DNA of 63,791 bases. It comes from Eubacteriales bacterium (lineage in GTDB: Bacteria; Bacillota; Clostridia; Saccharofermentanales; DTU023). Below the pieces are notes generated by a model. It was not told the origin of the DNA. It searched no databases and saw only the letters and a list, made by a program, of their open reading frames with translations. Location of the stretch: the NCBI GenBank assembly GCA_030532065.1, contig JAUNLW010000007.1:153-63943 (forward strand). The letters run 5' to 3'. Position numbers and translations under genes: made by a program. Shown here one piece after another: positions 40,953-50,540 of the stretch. The number at the start of each line of letters is the position of its first letter. Position 1 is the stretch's first letter.

Positions 40953-42337
40953 TCGACTTTCACGCCGGCGGCGAGATTGTTGAGCCAGTCTTCTTTAGCC
41001 AAGATGTGCGACGAGACAAAGCATTTTACGATATCCGTTAGTTGTCCACACAAGAACATAACTTCAATGGACCAGTCGGTTAAGTAGGCTACCATGCCTA
41101 CTACCGGCAGGTTTACAAACCAGAAGAAGCCGGAGTCCATGATCATGGTCTGATGCATGGCACCCCCTGCTCTCAATATCTGGTAAGCCAGAGAATTTAT
41201 AGTATAGAAAACATAGAAGATGGCGTAGAGACGGAGGAAGTAGGCCGCCAAACCTTTTACTTCTGCAGATACTTCGTACAGCTCTGGCATGAAGAAAGAG
41301 GAAGCCAGCATGAGCATCGAGAAAACTACCGCCATCAAGAGACCCATTTTATAGAGCCTATAGGCATTGGAACGCGCTTCTTCCAGCTCATTCGCGCCTA
41401 AAGGCTGTCCTACTACAACCATGGTAGCCACGGCAATACCCGCAAAAATGGCAAAAAACAGTTCCGAAGTGGTGGACATAATTGCCATGGCCGCCAGTAC
41501 TTGCTTACCCCTTGTTCCATAAAATTTAAATAAGAGTGCCATACCTGAGGAGTAACCAATCTCGTTGATCACCAAAGGCAGGGCCTTGCGCGTGATCGCT
41601 TTAGTCACCGCCGGGGGAATCTTAAAGAGTTGCGTAAAACTACCAGAGAAAATAAAGCGGTGTTTGCGCACCATGATTCGGGTAGCTACCAGCTCACAGG
41701 TCCGGGCTAAAAGGCTGCCTAAAGCCGCGCCTTTTACTCCCATGGCCGGGACTCCCAAATGACCAAAAATGAAGATATAGTTGAAGACAACGTTGGAGAG
41801 GACTGCGACCAGACTCAAGTAGAGTGATTTGCGGCTCTCACCTAAGGTTCTCATAGCATTTTGCGTGGCAAAAGAGTAGATCTGCGGCACAAAAGAAAGC
41901 ACCGCCAGGGGAAAGTAATCTTTGATTGGCTGAATCACGCTTTGATCATGTACAAAGAAGAGGCCGATCTTATCCGGTATCAAGAGGCCAGGTACGACCA
42001 GAATAAGTACGATCAGAGCAGAAGCCAGAATGGAGAAATGATAGCTCTCCCGCACCCGCTCTTCTTCTTTTGCGCCATAGAACTGCGAGATATATACGCC
42101 GGCTGCCACCCCTACGCCATTGATGGCAAAAAGGCCGATCATGTTGTATTTATTGGCCGCGGCGACAGCAGACAAAACAGTCTCACCCAGTTGGCCAACC
42201 ATCAAGTTGTCCAGGAGATTGACCAAATTGACAAACATCTGCTGGAACATAATGGGGATGGCTAAAGACAAAATGCGCCTGGGAAAGCCGTCATTTTGGA
42301 AAATCGGATAGAGTCTCAGGTTACGTACAAGTTGCAT
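40949..42337 (-). CDS. MATE family efflux transporter
   Basis: A 462-residue MATE exporter with twelve predicted helices. The start PRRILSLAIPIMFQQMFVNLVNLLDNLMVGQLGE is the classical N-terminal MATE motif, with repeats in the second half (GVKGAALGSLLARTCELVA). It has a normal length, unlike the extended MATE at the left end of the window, to which it is only distantly similar. Substrate unknown. Convergent with the CAP-protein gene and upstream of nothing; the mgtE genes precede it on the same strand. Confidence 0.9.
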   Translation of the reverse strand: MQLVRNLRLYPIFQNDGFPRRILSLAIPIMFQQMFVNLVNLLDNLMVGQLGETVLSAVAAANKYNMIGLFAINGVGVAAGVYISQFYGAKEEERVRESYHFSILASALIVLILVVPGLLIPDKIGLFFVHDQSVIQPIKDYFPLAVLSFVPQIYSFATQNAMRTLGESRKSLYLSLVAVLSNVVFNYIFIFGHLGVPAMGVKGAALGSLLARTCELVATRIMVRKHRFIFSGSFTQLFKIPPAVTKAITRKALPLVINEIGYSSGMALLFKFYGTRGKQVLAAMAIMSTTSELFFAIFAGIAVATMVVVGQPLGANELEEARSNAYRLYKMGLLMAVVFSMLMLASSFFMPELYEVSAEVKGLAAYFLRLYAIFYVFYTINSLAYQILRAGGAMHQTMIMDSGFFWFVNLPVVGMVAYLTDWSIEVMFLCGQLTDIVKCFVSSHILAKEDWLNNLAAGVKVD

Positions 42338-42377
42338 AGGCTGGCCTCAAACGTTAAGCGTTTTTATCTAAGTAATA

Positions 42378-43739
42378 TTAACCCAATTGAGAGAACAGAA
42401 TGGCTTTTGCCAGGCTGAAGTAGATCACGATAGAAATCGCATCCATAGCCGTGGCTATGAGTGGTCCCGCCATAACAGCCGGGTCAAGGCGTAAGCGGTC
42501 AGCCAAAATGGGCAATATAGCGCCCAGGCTCTTGGCTGCTATGCCTACGGTGAGCAGGGACAGTGAAATGGTGAAGGAAACCGAAAAGCTCAACTGCCGC
42601 AGGAAAAAGAGCTGGATAAAATTTACCAGACCTAATGTCAAGCCCAAGCCCAAGCCCACTCGCATTTCTTTCCACAAGGTTTTGGCCCAGTCCTTGTAGG
42701 AGATCTCCTGCAGGGCCAGACTACGTACAATAACTGCGGCGCCTTGTGAGCCAGCATTACCGCCGGTATCCGTCAACATAGGAATAAACCCTACCAGGGC
42801 TGGAACCAGGGTAAAGGCATCCTCAAAGCCAGACAGGATACGTGCGTTGACAATACCACAGACCATAAAGAGCAAGAGCCAGGGCAGGCGGGATTTGGTG
42901 TGTTCCCATACGGAGATGTCCAGATAGGATTTCTTAGAAGGCGAAACAGCCGCCATCTTACTCAAGTCTTCGCTGGCTTCTTCCGCCATGATATCCATGG
43001 CGTCATCAACTGTTATAATACCGACCAGCCTGTACTCGGAGTCCACTACCGGCAAGGCCAAAAGGTCGTAACGGTCAAACAGGAGCGCAACTTCCTCCTG
43101 GTCATCGGTTGTGCGTACCGCTACTACGGACTGCTCCATTACGTCGCTCACCAGAGCTTCATCTTTCGCGGAAAACATATCTCTGACTGACAAAACGCCC
43201 ACCAGGCGGTTATCTCCAGTGGTGATATAGAGGTTGTAGACCGTCTCCAGCTTCTGTCTGCTCTTACGCAGATGCTGGAAGGCTTCCGCTACGGTAAAAT
43301 GTTCGTCAATGCAGATATACTCCGTGGTCATAATGGAACCCGCGGAGTCCTCGGGGTACTTAAGCAGGCGGTTGACTATATATCTACGTTCTGCTGGTGT
43401 GTTGGCCAGGATACGTTTGACCACATTGGCCGGCATTTCGTCCAAAATATCGGCCAGGTCATCGTTATAAACCAAGTCGATCATGGCAGACAGTTGAGGG
43501 TCTGTCAGCTTGCAAACCAGGCGTTCCTGAGTATCTGCGTCCAGGTGAACGAAGATATCCATGCTCAGGTCCTTAGGCAGGAGGCGGAAAACACGAGATG
43601 CGTCGTCTTCCGGAAGCTCATCCAGGAACTCAGCAACGTCAATGGGTTCCTGCTCAGCGAGCAGTTGCTGCAGGGGCTTTAAGTCGCTTTTTTTATAGAG
43701 ATCCAGAAGCAGATCTTGTAATTCGCGATAATTGGTCAT
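42378..43739 (-). CDS. mgtE: Magnesium transporter MgtE, second of a tandem pair
   Basis: MgtE Mg2+ channel/transporter. The N-terminal helical domain (PIDVAEFLDELPEDDASRVFRLLP), two CBS domains (CIDEHFTVAEAFQHLR through VGIITVDDAMDIM) and a C-terminal pore of five helices (with FIPMLTDTGGNAGSQGAAVIVRSLAL, the conserved selectivity region) are all complete in 453 residues. It lies 12 bases after the first mgtE and both probably share one transcript. Mg2+ binding to the cytoplasmic domains normally closes the pore. No M-box is seen upstream. Confidence 0.93.
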   Translation of the reverse strand: MTNYRELQDLLLDLYKKSDLKPLQQLLAEQEPIDVAEFLDELPEDDASRVFRLLPKDLSMDIFVHLDADTQERLVCKLTDPQLSAMIDLVYNDDLADILDEMPANVVKRILANTPAERRYIVNRLLKYPEDSAGSIMTTEYICIDEHFTVAEAFQHLRKSRQKLETVYNLYITTGDNRLVGVLSVRDMFSAKDEALVSDVMEQSVVAVRTTDDQEEVALLFDRYDLLALPVVDSEYRLVGIITVDDAMDIMAEEASEDLSKMAAVSPSKKSYLDISVWEHTKSRLPWLLLFMVCGIVNARILSGFEDAFTLVPALVGFIPMLTDTGGNAGSQGAAVIVRSLALQEISYKDWAKTLWKEMRVGLGLGLTLGLVNFIQLFFLRQLSFSVSFTISLSLLTVGIAAKSLGAILPILADRLRLDPAVMAGPLIATAMDAISIVIYFSLAKAILFSQLG

Positions 43740-43751
43740 GGCCTCTCCCTC

Positions 43752-45116
43752 CTACAAGCTGATATTAAAGCTCCAGGCAGCCAGCCAATAGTAAATGGCT
43801 ATGCCCAGAATATCTACCAGAGTCGTAACCAGCGGAGCCACTACCATAGCCGGGTCCAGCTTCAAGGCTTTGGCCAGGAAAGGCAAGATGGAAGCCACCA
43901 CCTTGGCCAGAACTACTACCGCCAGGAAACTCAGTACCAAAGACAAGGTCAGGCGCAGGTTTCTGCCTTCAGAAAAGTAGATGATCACGCCTACCATACC
44001 AGCAATGGCAGAGCCGCTTAGCAGGGCCACTCGTATTTCCTTCCACACGACTTTGAGGATATCCGAAAAATCGATATCCCCCGTAGACATAGCTACGATC
44101 TCCACGCTGGAGGTCTGTGAAGCCGCGTTACCACCGGTGCAAGTCAACATGGGCATAAAGGTAACCAAAACCGGCAAGGCCAGATAAACGGCCTCGAAGC
44201 GCTGTAGGATGAGCGCATTCAATGAGCCAGAGATCATGAGGATCAAGAGCCAGGGCAAACGGCCTTTTATATTGTCCCAGACGCTGGTATCCGGGTAAGG
44301 CTCTTCATTGGGGCGTACAGCCGCCATGTGTGAGTGAATGCCGGTGGCTTCTTCTCTTAAGACTTCCATGGCATCGTCAATGGTGATGATGCCCACCAGA
44401 CGCTTTTCTTTATCCAAAACCGGCAAGGCCAAAAGGTCGTAACGCTGCATGATTAGCGCTGCCTCTTCCTGCTCATCTTCGGTATAGACAAAGTGCGGCG
44501 AATCATCCATGAGATTTTGCACCAGGTCAGAGTCATCGGCTCGGAGCAGGTCTGCCACAGAGATAACACCCTGTAGGATCCGGGTCTCATCGGTCACAAA
44601 ACAGGTATAGATCATTTCGATGCGTGTAGAGATGCTCTTTAACTTATGGAAAGCCTGAGCCACAGTCATTTTGGCTTCTAAGCGCATGTACTCTGTAGTC
44701 ATTACTGAGCCTGCGGAACGCTCGCGGTATTGCAAAAGTCGGTTGACCTCCTGCCTTCTAGCAGGGTCGGTCTGACGCAGCACGCGTTGAGCCACGCTAG
44801 CCGGAAGTTCCTCCAGCATCTCCGCCAAGTCGTCGTTAAAAAGACCATTTAAGACCACATTAAGTTCCGCGTCGCTGTAGGCATCGATCAAGGTTTCCTG
44901 ACTATCACGGCTCAGGTGTACAAAAACATCACTGGCCAGATCCTTAGGCAGGATACGGAACATGAGAGAGAGATTTTCTTCCTGCATTTCTTCGGCTATA
45001 GCCGCTATATCGATTGGCTCCTCGCCTGCAAGGAATTTTTGCAACTGCGGATAAGCCTTTATTTCCAGAAGATGGCGTACTTCATATAACTTGGCTTCTA
45101 ATTCTTCGTTAAGCAT
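43752..45116 (-). CDS. mgtE: Magnesium transporter MgtE, first of a tandem pair
   Basis: Paralogue of the next gene, same domain order and length (454 residues): MgtE N domain (PIDIAAIAEEMQEENLSLMFRILP), CBS pair (EAKMTVAQAFHKLK, VGIITIDDAMEVL) and pore with FMPMLTCTGGNAASQTSSVEIVAM. The pore motif has changes relative to its neighbour (CTGGNAASQTSS versus DTGGNAGSQGAA), so the two may differ in ion or control. GGAGGAGAG precedes the start. First gene after the tldE terminator. Confidence 0.93.
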   Translation of the reverse strand: MLNEELEAKLYEVRHLLEIKAYPQLQKFLAGEEPIDIAAIAEEMQEENLSLMFRILPKDLASDVFVHLSRDSQETLIDAYSDAELNVVLNGLFNDDLAEMLEELPASVAQRVLRQTDPARRQEVNRLLQYRERSAGSVMTTEYMRLEAKMTVAQAFHKLKSISTRIEMIYTCFVTDETRILQGVISVADLLRADDSDLVQNLMDDSPHFVYTEDEQEEAALIMQRYDLLALPVLDKEKRLVGIITIDDAMEVLREEATGIHSHMAAVRPNEEPYPDTSVWDNIKGRLPWLLILMISGSLNALILQRFEAVYLALPVLVTFMPMLTCTGGNAASQTSSVEIVAMSTGDIDFSDILKVVWKEIRVALLSGSAIAGMVGVIIYFSEGRNLRLTLSLVLSFLAVVVLAKVVASILPFLAKALKLDPAMVVAPLVTTLVDILGIAIYYWLAAWSFNISL

Positions 45117-45182
45117 TATCTCTCCTCCTTACTCCAAGATCTACCGCCTCTATCTTTCTGACTTCAAGGCAGTCAGGGGCGA

Positions 45183-45240
45183 AAAAACAAGAGCCGGCAA
45201 GGAAGCCGGTAGGAGCTCCTTGCTGGCTCTCAGCAAAAAA
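45183..45240 (-). terminator. Terminator after the second tldE
   Basis: Minus-strand stem AGAGCCAGCAAGGA/TCCTTGCCGGCTCT followed by TGTTTTTTC. It separates the S41-to-tldE operon from the tandem mgtE genes. An A-run on the far side makes it symmetrical, but no plus-strand gene needs it. Confidence 0.85.
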
Positions 45241-45256
45241 TAAGCTCCCATGTCCT

Positions 45257-46570
45257 CTATTTAGAGGATATTCCCACGTTGTCAAAACGAACCCAAGGTA
45301 AGTCCTTGAAGCCGTCATTGATATGCTCGCTGGAATAGCCACCAATGTTTAAGAACAGCTTCTCCAGATTGCTGCTGAGCATCACTTCTCTCAAGGGCCG
45401 CGTCAGCTTGCCGTTTTCTATGAGGAAGGAGTTCTTGATTACACCGGCAAAATCGCCATTACCGGCAGGTTCACCGCCGGAGAAACGCATCATATAGATA
45501 CCTCGATCAATACCCTTGATCAAGTCCTCTAAAGGCTCCGTTTCCTCCGCTTCTAACACATAGTAGGAATACTGCTCGCTGTTTTTGGCTCTCTCACGAC
45601 CGGTCTTACGCGCTACATAGTCCGAAAGGCTGAAGCATTGGAGCTTGCCCTGACGGAAAAGGTCATAGTTCTCTGCCGCAAAGCCTTCGCTCGTAGCCAG
45701 GCTGCCGCCAACGAAGCGTTCATCTAAAGGTGCCACGCGCAGGTTGAGACGTGAGTCTACCACCTGTTCACCTAAACGGTCACGCCAGGGACTGGACTCG
45801 GTTAAAAGAGCCAGATCTCCGGTAAAATTAGCTGCGAGATAGTAGAGCATATCGTCCAGGCAGGCAGGGGTCATAACTACCGATCCAGCAAAGCCCTTTT
45901 CCAAAGGCTCTGCCTTGTATTGCTCCGCGATCATCTTTAAGTCGGACTTAAAGGGCTCACGCTCAATGAGCGGAGTAGCAATATCTTCAGTCATCAGGCC
46001 GTTATAGAAGAAAGATGAGGATTTTTCACCCACTACTGACGAACAATTGAGGACCACTTGGTAGGAACCGTTGATCTCATGGAAGTTAGCTCCGCTGGAA
46101 AAAGCCTTGTAAGATTCTTCATAGTCGTGTTCGAGATAAAGCTCAGAAATGAGCAGGGTAGGATAGTTCTTCGCGACATCTTCTATGAATTCCTGCAGCA
46201 GGCGGAACATGGCCTCACGGTCGGCTTCCAACACACCGGAGGTTTTTTCTTTTTGTACAGCTTCTCCAGCCGGCACAAAACGTCTCGCCTCGTCAGGATC
46301 GGCGGAAGCCAGGCCCTTAAAGCAGTCATCTGCCAGAGTTTTGAGCTCAGCATCATCCAGGCGGTTGCCGCCCAGGCTGGCATAACGCTTATCCTGTATG
46401 ATTTCTAAGTTAGCGATCTCGTCTTCCAGAGTGCGCAAGAGACTGAATTTACCATTGAGATAGCTGATCTCGCTGGTCACTGACTGTTTCAATTTGCAGG
46501 CAGCCTGCTCAGCGCCCTGCTCCTTTATATAAGACAGGATATTATCTGCTATAAGCTTTAGATCACGCAT
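45257..46570 (-). CDS. tldE: TldE/PmbA family protein, second pair
   Basis: Non-catalytic partner for the second TldD. 437 residues, weakly similar to the first TldE; the C-terminal part has the family pattern RFSGGEPAGNGDFAGVIKNSFLIENGKLTRPLREVMLSSNLEKL-like, with no HExxxH. The start lies 4 bases after the tldD stop and follows GGAGGAGAATAG. It is the last gene before a terminator. Its divergence from the first TldE suggests a different substrate. Confidence 0.85.
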   Translation of the reverse strand: MRDLKLIADNILSYIKEQGAEQAACKLKQSVTSEISYLNGKFSLLRTLEDEIANLEIIQDKRYASLGGNRLDDAELKTLADDCFKGLASADPDEARRFVPAGEAVQKEKTSGVLEADREAMFRLLQEFIEDVAKNYPTLLISELYLEHDYEESYKAFSSGANFHEINGSYQVVLNCSSVVGEKSSSFFYNGLMTEDIATPLIEREPFKSDLKMIAEQYKAEPLEKGFAGSVVMTPACLDDMLYYLAANFTGDLALLTESSPWRDRLGEQVVDSRLNLRVAPLDERFVGGSLATSEGFAAENYDLFRQGKLQCFSLSDYVARKTGRERAKNSEQYSYYVLEAEETEPLEDLIKGIDRGIYMMRFSGGEPAGNGDFAGVIKNSFLIENGKLTRPLREVMLSSNLEKLFLNIGGYSSEHINDGFKDLPWVRFDNVGISSK

Positions 46571-46573
46571 GGT

Positions 46574-47965
46574 CTATTCTCCTCCCATCATCAGGCGACA
46601 GCGCAAGGCAGGACCACCCAGGCCAACAGCCATAGGCTGCTTCTTGCCACAGAAGCCGTTAGATTCCCAGGCGATGCGGTCACCCACGCGGTCTACGGTC
46701 TTGAGCATCTCAAAGGCAACGCCAGAGATAGTGGTGTCACGTACGGCGCTGCCCAGCTTACCGTTCTTGATCTCATAGGCCAGGGAAATTCCGAACATAA
46801 ACTCACCGGTATTATCGGCCTGGCCATTATTGGTGTAGACCAGATAGTAGCCGTCTTCGGTATCGGCAATCATATCTTCCAGCTTGTCTTTACCGGGCAG
46901 GATGGCTGTATTACGCATACGAATCAGTGGCTCGTCAGAATAGAGCCAGGCGCGGGCATTACCTTGCGGACGCACGCCGAAGTGGTCAGCGGTTTCCAGA
47001 TTATGCATGTAAGAGCGCAGGATACCGTCCTTAATGATCTCCACGTCCTCAGCCGGAGTTCCCTCATCGTCTACATATACAGGCAGAGGGGCCGGTTGGC
47101 CGAGTGCCGTATGGGCAAAGTCAGTCAGACTTATAAGCGGGCTGGCTACCTGCTTATCCATAAGCTTGGCCGCAACTGAGCCGCCAAGGACCAGATCGGA
47201 CTCCACTGTATGACCCACGGCTTCGTGAGCCAGCATGCCAGCCAAAGTTCCGCCCAGAATGCAGGTGTGCACACCGGCTTTGGCGCTGACGCCTTGAGCC
47301 TTGTCCAGGACCTGTTGATAGAGGCGGTCAATCAGAGCATAAGCCGATTCCAGGCTGGGCAGGGCATGCTTTAAGTCGCCATAGCCACCAATAGCCTGGA
47401 AAACTTCTACTGTATCCCCCTTATTGGAATCAGCCATCAGGGAGATGTAGACATAAGACCTGGGTGTACGCAGATGAGCCCGACAATCCTGGCTCACCAG
47501 GAGGATCTTCTCGACCTTATCGCTGTAGATGCTAACTACACGGTCCTTAATCTTAGGGCAATGCTTGAGAATATAAGCATCAAGCTTACGGGCCACTTCT
47601 CCGTAATAGCTCTGTTCCAGATCCTCATATTCATCTCGTAGTTCGCGTTTATAAGCCGGACCGGAGGGACGTAAGTCGGTGACCGCTGCTCCGTACTGTC
47701 CAATAATTCGGGCGTTTGCCTCTGCTTCTTTTAGCACACGGCGTACTGTCTCCGGATCTTCTAAGGGGCTGGCCGCAAAACCAGCTACACCGTTCCTCAG
47801 TACCCGCGCCGAAACACCTCGCTCATCAGAGCGGTAATTGCTGCTGACCTGGCCAGAGGTAAGGCTAAAACGCCTTACAGCGTTATTTTGGTACCGCAGC
47901 TCTGTCCGATCCTCGCAGTTGGCTAGGAGATCAGGCATAAGCAGCTTAGCATTAAGTTTAGTCAT
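46574..47965 (-). CDS. tldD: TldD family zinc metalloprotease, second pair
   Basis: Catalytic subunit with HEAVGH (His247, Glu248, His252) in MLAHEAVGHTVESD, in the same position as in the first TldD. 463 residues. The C-terminal EIKNGKLGSAVRDTTISGVAFEML and CGKKQPMAVGLGGPALR segments are typical. It begins 27 bases after the stop of the lipoprotein gene, with AAGGATTTT ahead of the start, and is immediately followed by tldE. Two complete TldD/TldE pairs in 24 kb are noteworthy. Confidence 0.9.
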   Translation of the reverse strand: MTKLNAKLLMPDLLANCEDRTELRYQNNAVRRFSLTSGQVSSNYRSDERGVSARVLRNGVAGFAASPLEDPETVRRVLKEAEANARIIGQYGAAVTDLRPSGPAYKRELRDEYEDLEQSYYGEVARKLDAYILKHCPKIKDRVVSIYSDKVEKILLVSQDCRAHLRTPRSYVYISLMADSNKGDTVEVFQAIGGYGDLKHALPSLESAYALIDRLYQQVLDKAQGVSAKAGVHTCILGGTLAGMLAHEAVGHTVESDLVLGGSVAAKLMDKQVASPLISLTDFAHTALGQPAPLPVYVDDEGTPAEDVEIIKDGILRSYMHNLETADHFGVRPQGNARAWLYSDEPLIRMRNTAILPGKDKLEDMIADTEDGYYLVYTNNGQADNTGEFMFGISLAYEIKNGKLGSAVRDTTISGVAFEMLKTVDRVGDRIAWESNGFCGKKQPMAVGLGGPALRCRLMMGGE

Positions 47966-47991
47966 ACTTAGTTAAAATCCTTTCTGATCAA

Positions 47992-49284
47992 CTAGTAGCA
48001 GATTGCGAAGAAGGTTGACTCAATCTCTTGTTGGCCGGCATTGCCATCCGTCTCAGCTCCGGTTTGGAGGCTGAAAGTCATCCGGTAGAAACCTGGCGGC
48101 AAGAGGCCGTAGTTGCTCTTGAAGTCCAAGTCAAAGCTGCGTTCTTCACCCGGCATAATGCCACGTAGCTTGGTCTCAAAGCTGTCGCCCACAAATTGCG
48201 GTTGTACCATGAGCCAATCTCCACCAGTAAAGTAAGAAACGCTGTAGCTGCCGGTATAATACCAAAGCTCGCTGCCTTTATTGAAAATAGTCAACTTCGC
48301 GCTGGCAGCGTCGCGCTCTACCTGGAGCCTGTAATCTAAAGGCAAAGCCCCGTCCTTACGCTCGGCAAAGGCAGCATCTTCTTCTGAATCATAAATAGTT
48401 TCATCGCGGTTAGAGGTAATTAGGTCTCGAATTAGCAAGGTCTCTGCCTTGGGAATCGAGTAATAATCACCCTCTCGGTCTTGGATGATTCTGGCGCTGT
48501 CTGAGTTTGACTCGGTAAAATCTTCCACCCAGAAGTAGATCTCACGGCCATCTGAGCTGTACAGATGCGTGTTATAGCGAAAGTCTTCTGCTTTATCTTC
48601 CGCCAGACGCTGGTCTTCTGCCAGATTGTTGTCCAGCCATTTGATAAGCTCCGCGTCATCTGAGCCGGATAACTCATAGACTGTTTTTCGACCATTTTCG
48701 ACATCCAGAGCAACGACCAGAGCTTTATCCCGCGTATCATAAGGCTCTACCTCAACCGGAGCGCTGATGCGGGGTTCATCCCCCGGTGAGTTATGGCCCA
48801 CCTGCTCACTGATATAGGCCTGGTAGCGCAGCTGTTCGTAGAGATTTTTAATATCATCCGGCGGATAAATCTTGGTAATCTCTCCGGTTTCCGGATTTTT
48901 TATTTCGGTGACGATAGTCGGCATAGCCTCCTGCTCAGCGCGGGATAGATCTTTAACCTTCTTACCATCCACTACCAGTGGTCCATCGTAAACGAACTCT
49001 TCTTCGTCATCAGCTGAAGCTTTGGTTGTTTTACTCTCAGTTGGCTGGGTAACGATAGTTTGGGGTTTCTCTGTAGTTTCAGAGGTAGAGGGCTCGCCCA
49101 GTTCAGATTTGAGTCGCTCCACTTCTGCCTTTAATTCTTTTATTTCAGTTTTTAGCGTGGCGTTTTCTTTTTGCAGCGCCTGTAAACTCTCGTTTGGTTC
49201 AGGTTTATATATGCAAGAGCTTAAGCCCAGTAAAAGACTGAGCAAGATCAGGCTCACCGTCACGGTAAGATTTTTTCTAGTCAT
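47992..49284 (-). CDS. Lipoprotein with coiled coil and Ig-like domain
   Basis: A 430-residue secreted lipoprotein. The signal peptide ends in a lipobox LSSC (Cys24), so it is anchored to the outer face of the membrane. A short leucine-zipper-like coiled coil follows (heptads in LQALQKENATLKTEIKELKA), then a Ser/Thr/Glu-rich linker and a mixed domain. The C-terminal 110 residues (YRLQVERDAASAKLTIFNKG through PPGFYRMTFSLQTG) look like a bacterial Ig-like domain. No enzyme motif is seen. GGAGGTAAAG precedes the start. Placed between the PatB gene and tldD, probably in one operon. Confidence 0.78.
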   Translation of the reverse strand: MTRKNLTVTVSLILLSLLLGLSSCIYKPEPNESLQALQKENATLKTEIKELKAEVERLKSELGEPSTSETTEKPQTIVTQPTESKTTKASADDEEEFVYDGPLVVDGKKVKDLSRAEQEAMPTIVTEIKNPETGEITKIYPPDDIKNLYEQLRYQAYISEQVGHNSPGDEPRISAPVEVEPYDTRDKALVVALDVENGRKTVYELSGSDDAELIKWLDNNLAEDQRLAEDKAEDFRYNTHLYSSDGREIYFWVEDFTESNSDSARIIQDREGDYYSIPKAETLLIRDLITSNRDETIYDSEEDAAFAERKDGALPLDYRLQVERDAASAKLTIFNKGSELWYYTGSYSVSYFTGGDWLMVQPQFVGDSFETKLRGIMPGEERSFDLDFKSNYGLLPPGFYRMTFSLQTGAETDGNAGQQEIESTFFAICY

Positions 49285-49338
49285 CTTTACCTCCTTTGCG
49301 TGTATAGGTTGGGGCTGTACTCTGCCTGCTGCTGGAAA

Positions 49339-50523
49339 TCAGGCCTTGGCCAAGCGACTTACAGCCTCTTCTAATACTTGTCTGGGGCAGCCATAGTTGA
49401 AGCGTAGGAAGCCTTCACCTTCCGGTCCGAAGAAGGAGCCGGCGTTGAGGCACAGTCCCAACTCATGGCTGAAGTAGTTGTGTAGCGCTTTCTCGTCTTC
49501 CAGGCCCTTGACTTTCATAAACTCGCGGCAATCCAGCCACAGCAGATAGGTAGCCTCCGGGCGGCCAACTTTGATGTGAGGGATTTCCTTATTGAAAGCG
49601 TCAACGAGATAATCCCGGTTGCCTTCCAGGTAGATCAGCAACTGCTCCAGCCATTCGTCACATTGGCTCCAGGCGGCTTGTAGCGCGGGATAGGCGAAAA
49701 GATTGCCGGAGTAGCTGTAGCTTCCCTTGACCGCTTTGAATTTCTCTCTCAATTCCTCGTTGGGGATCACGGCGAGAGAAGCGGAAAGACCGGCAATGTT
49801 AAAGGTTTTGCTGGGCGCGTAGGCGCTGATCGTTCTGGCGGCAGCTTCAGGACTGATGCTGGCTACAGGTGTGTGCTTGTGGCCGGAGTAGACAAAGTCT
49901 GCGTGGATCTCGTCGCTCATGATGATCAGGTCATGCTTCTCGGCAATCTCCACCAGGCGGCGCAGCTCATCTTCGGTCCAGCAACGGCCCGTAGGGTTAT
50001 GAGGGTTGCAGAGCATGAGCATCTTGGTTTTGTCATCAATGAGGCTTTCCAAATGTGCGTAATCAATATTGGCGTGTAAATTCTCGTCCATGATCAGAGG
50101 GCAGGAAACAAATTCCCGATCGTGTCCTACACTGGCTGCCTTGAAGGGACCATAGACAGGAGTAAGGCTCAGCACTTTATCACCAGGTTCAGTAAAGGTC
50201 AGCACAGACATATGCAGGATGGGTACTACGCCGGGGCTGAAAAGCATCCAGTCGGCCTCGGTCTTCCAACCGTAACGGCGGGATAGCCAGTCAATGCAGG
50301 TATCAAAGAATTCCTTACCCGGATTGGTGTAACCGAAAACCGGGTGCTCAGCGCGTTTTTGGATGGCTTCCTGTATGGCAGGGGCGACTGCGAAATCCAT
50401 GTCAGCCACCCACAAGGGCAGGGCATTTTCTGGCAGGCCGGAACCAAAGACAGCTTCCATCCGGTCCCACTTAACGGAATCAGTGTTATGGCGATCAATT
50501 ATCTGGTCAAAGTTGTAGCGCAT
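49339..50523 (-). CDS. patB: MalY/PatB family aminotransferase (cystathionine beta-lyase type)
   Basis: PLP-dependent fold type I enzyme. It starts with NFDQIIDRHNTDSVKWD and LPLWVADMDFAVAPAI, typical of the MalY/PatB group, has the NPHNPTGRCW motif, and the PLP lysine is in YAPSKTFNIAGL. Such enzymes cleave cystathionine or cysteine conjugates (C-S lyase) and some act as regulators. 394 residues is the family length. It starts 17 bases after the S41 peptidase gene stop and is probably co-transcribed with it. Confidence 0.88.
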   Translation of the reverse strand: MRYNFDQIIDRHNTDSVKWDRMEAVFGSGLPENALPLWVADMDFAVAPAIQEAIQKRAEHPVFGYTNPGKEFFDTCIDWLSRRYGWKTEADWMLFSPGVVPILHMSVLTFTEPGDKVLSLTPVYGPFKAASVGHDREFVSCPLIMDENLHANIDYAHLESLIDDKTKMLMLCNPHNPTGRCWTEDELRRLVEIAEKHDLIIMSDEIHADFVYSGHKHTPVASISPEAAARTISAYAPSKTFNIAGLSASLAVIPNEELREKFKAVKGSYSYSGNLFAYPALQAAWSQCDEWLEQLLIYLEGNRDYLVDAFNKEIPHIKVGRPEATYLLWLDCREFMKVKGLEDEKALHNYFSHELGLCLNAGSFFGPEGEGFLRFNYGCPRQVLEEAVSRLAKA

Positions 50524-50540
50524 TTTTATTACTCCTTAGG

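Noticed and set aside
45109..45345. 78-residue minus-strand frame between mgtE and tldE
   Set aside because: It runs through a terminator hairpin and overlaps both real genes out of frame.
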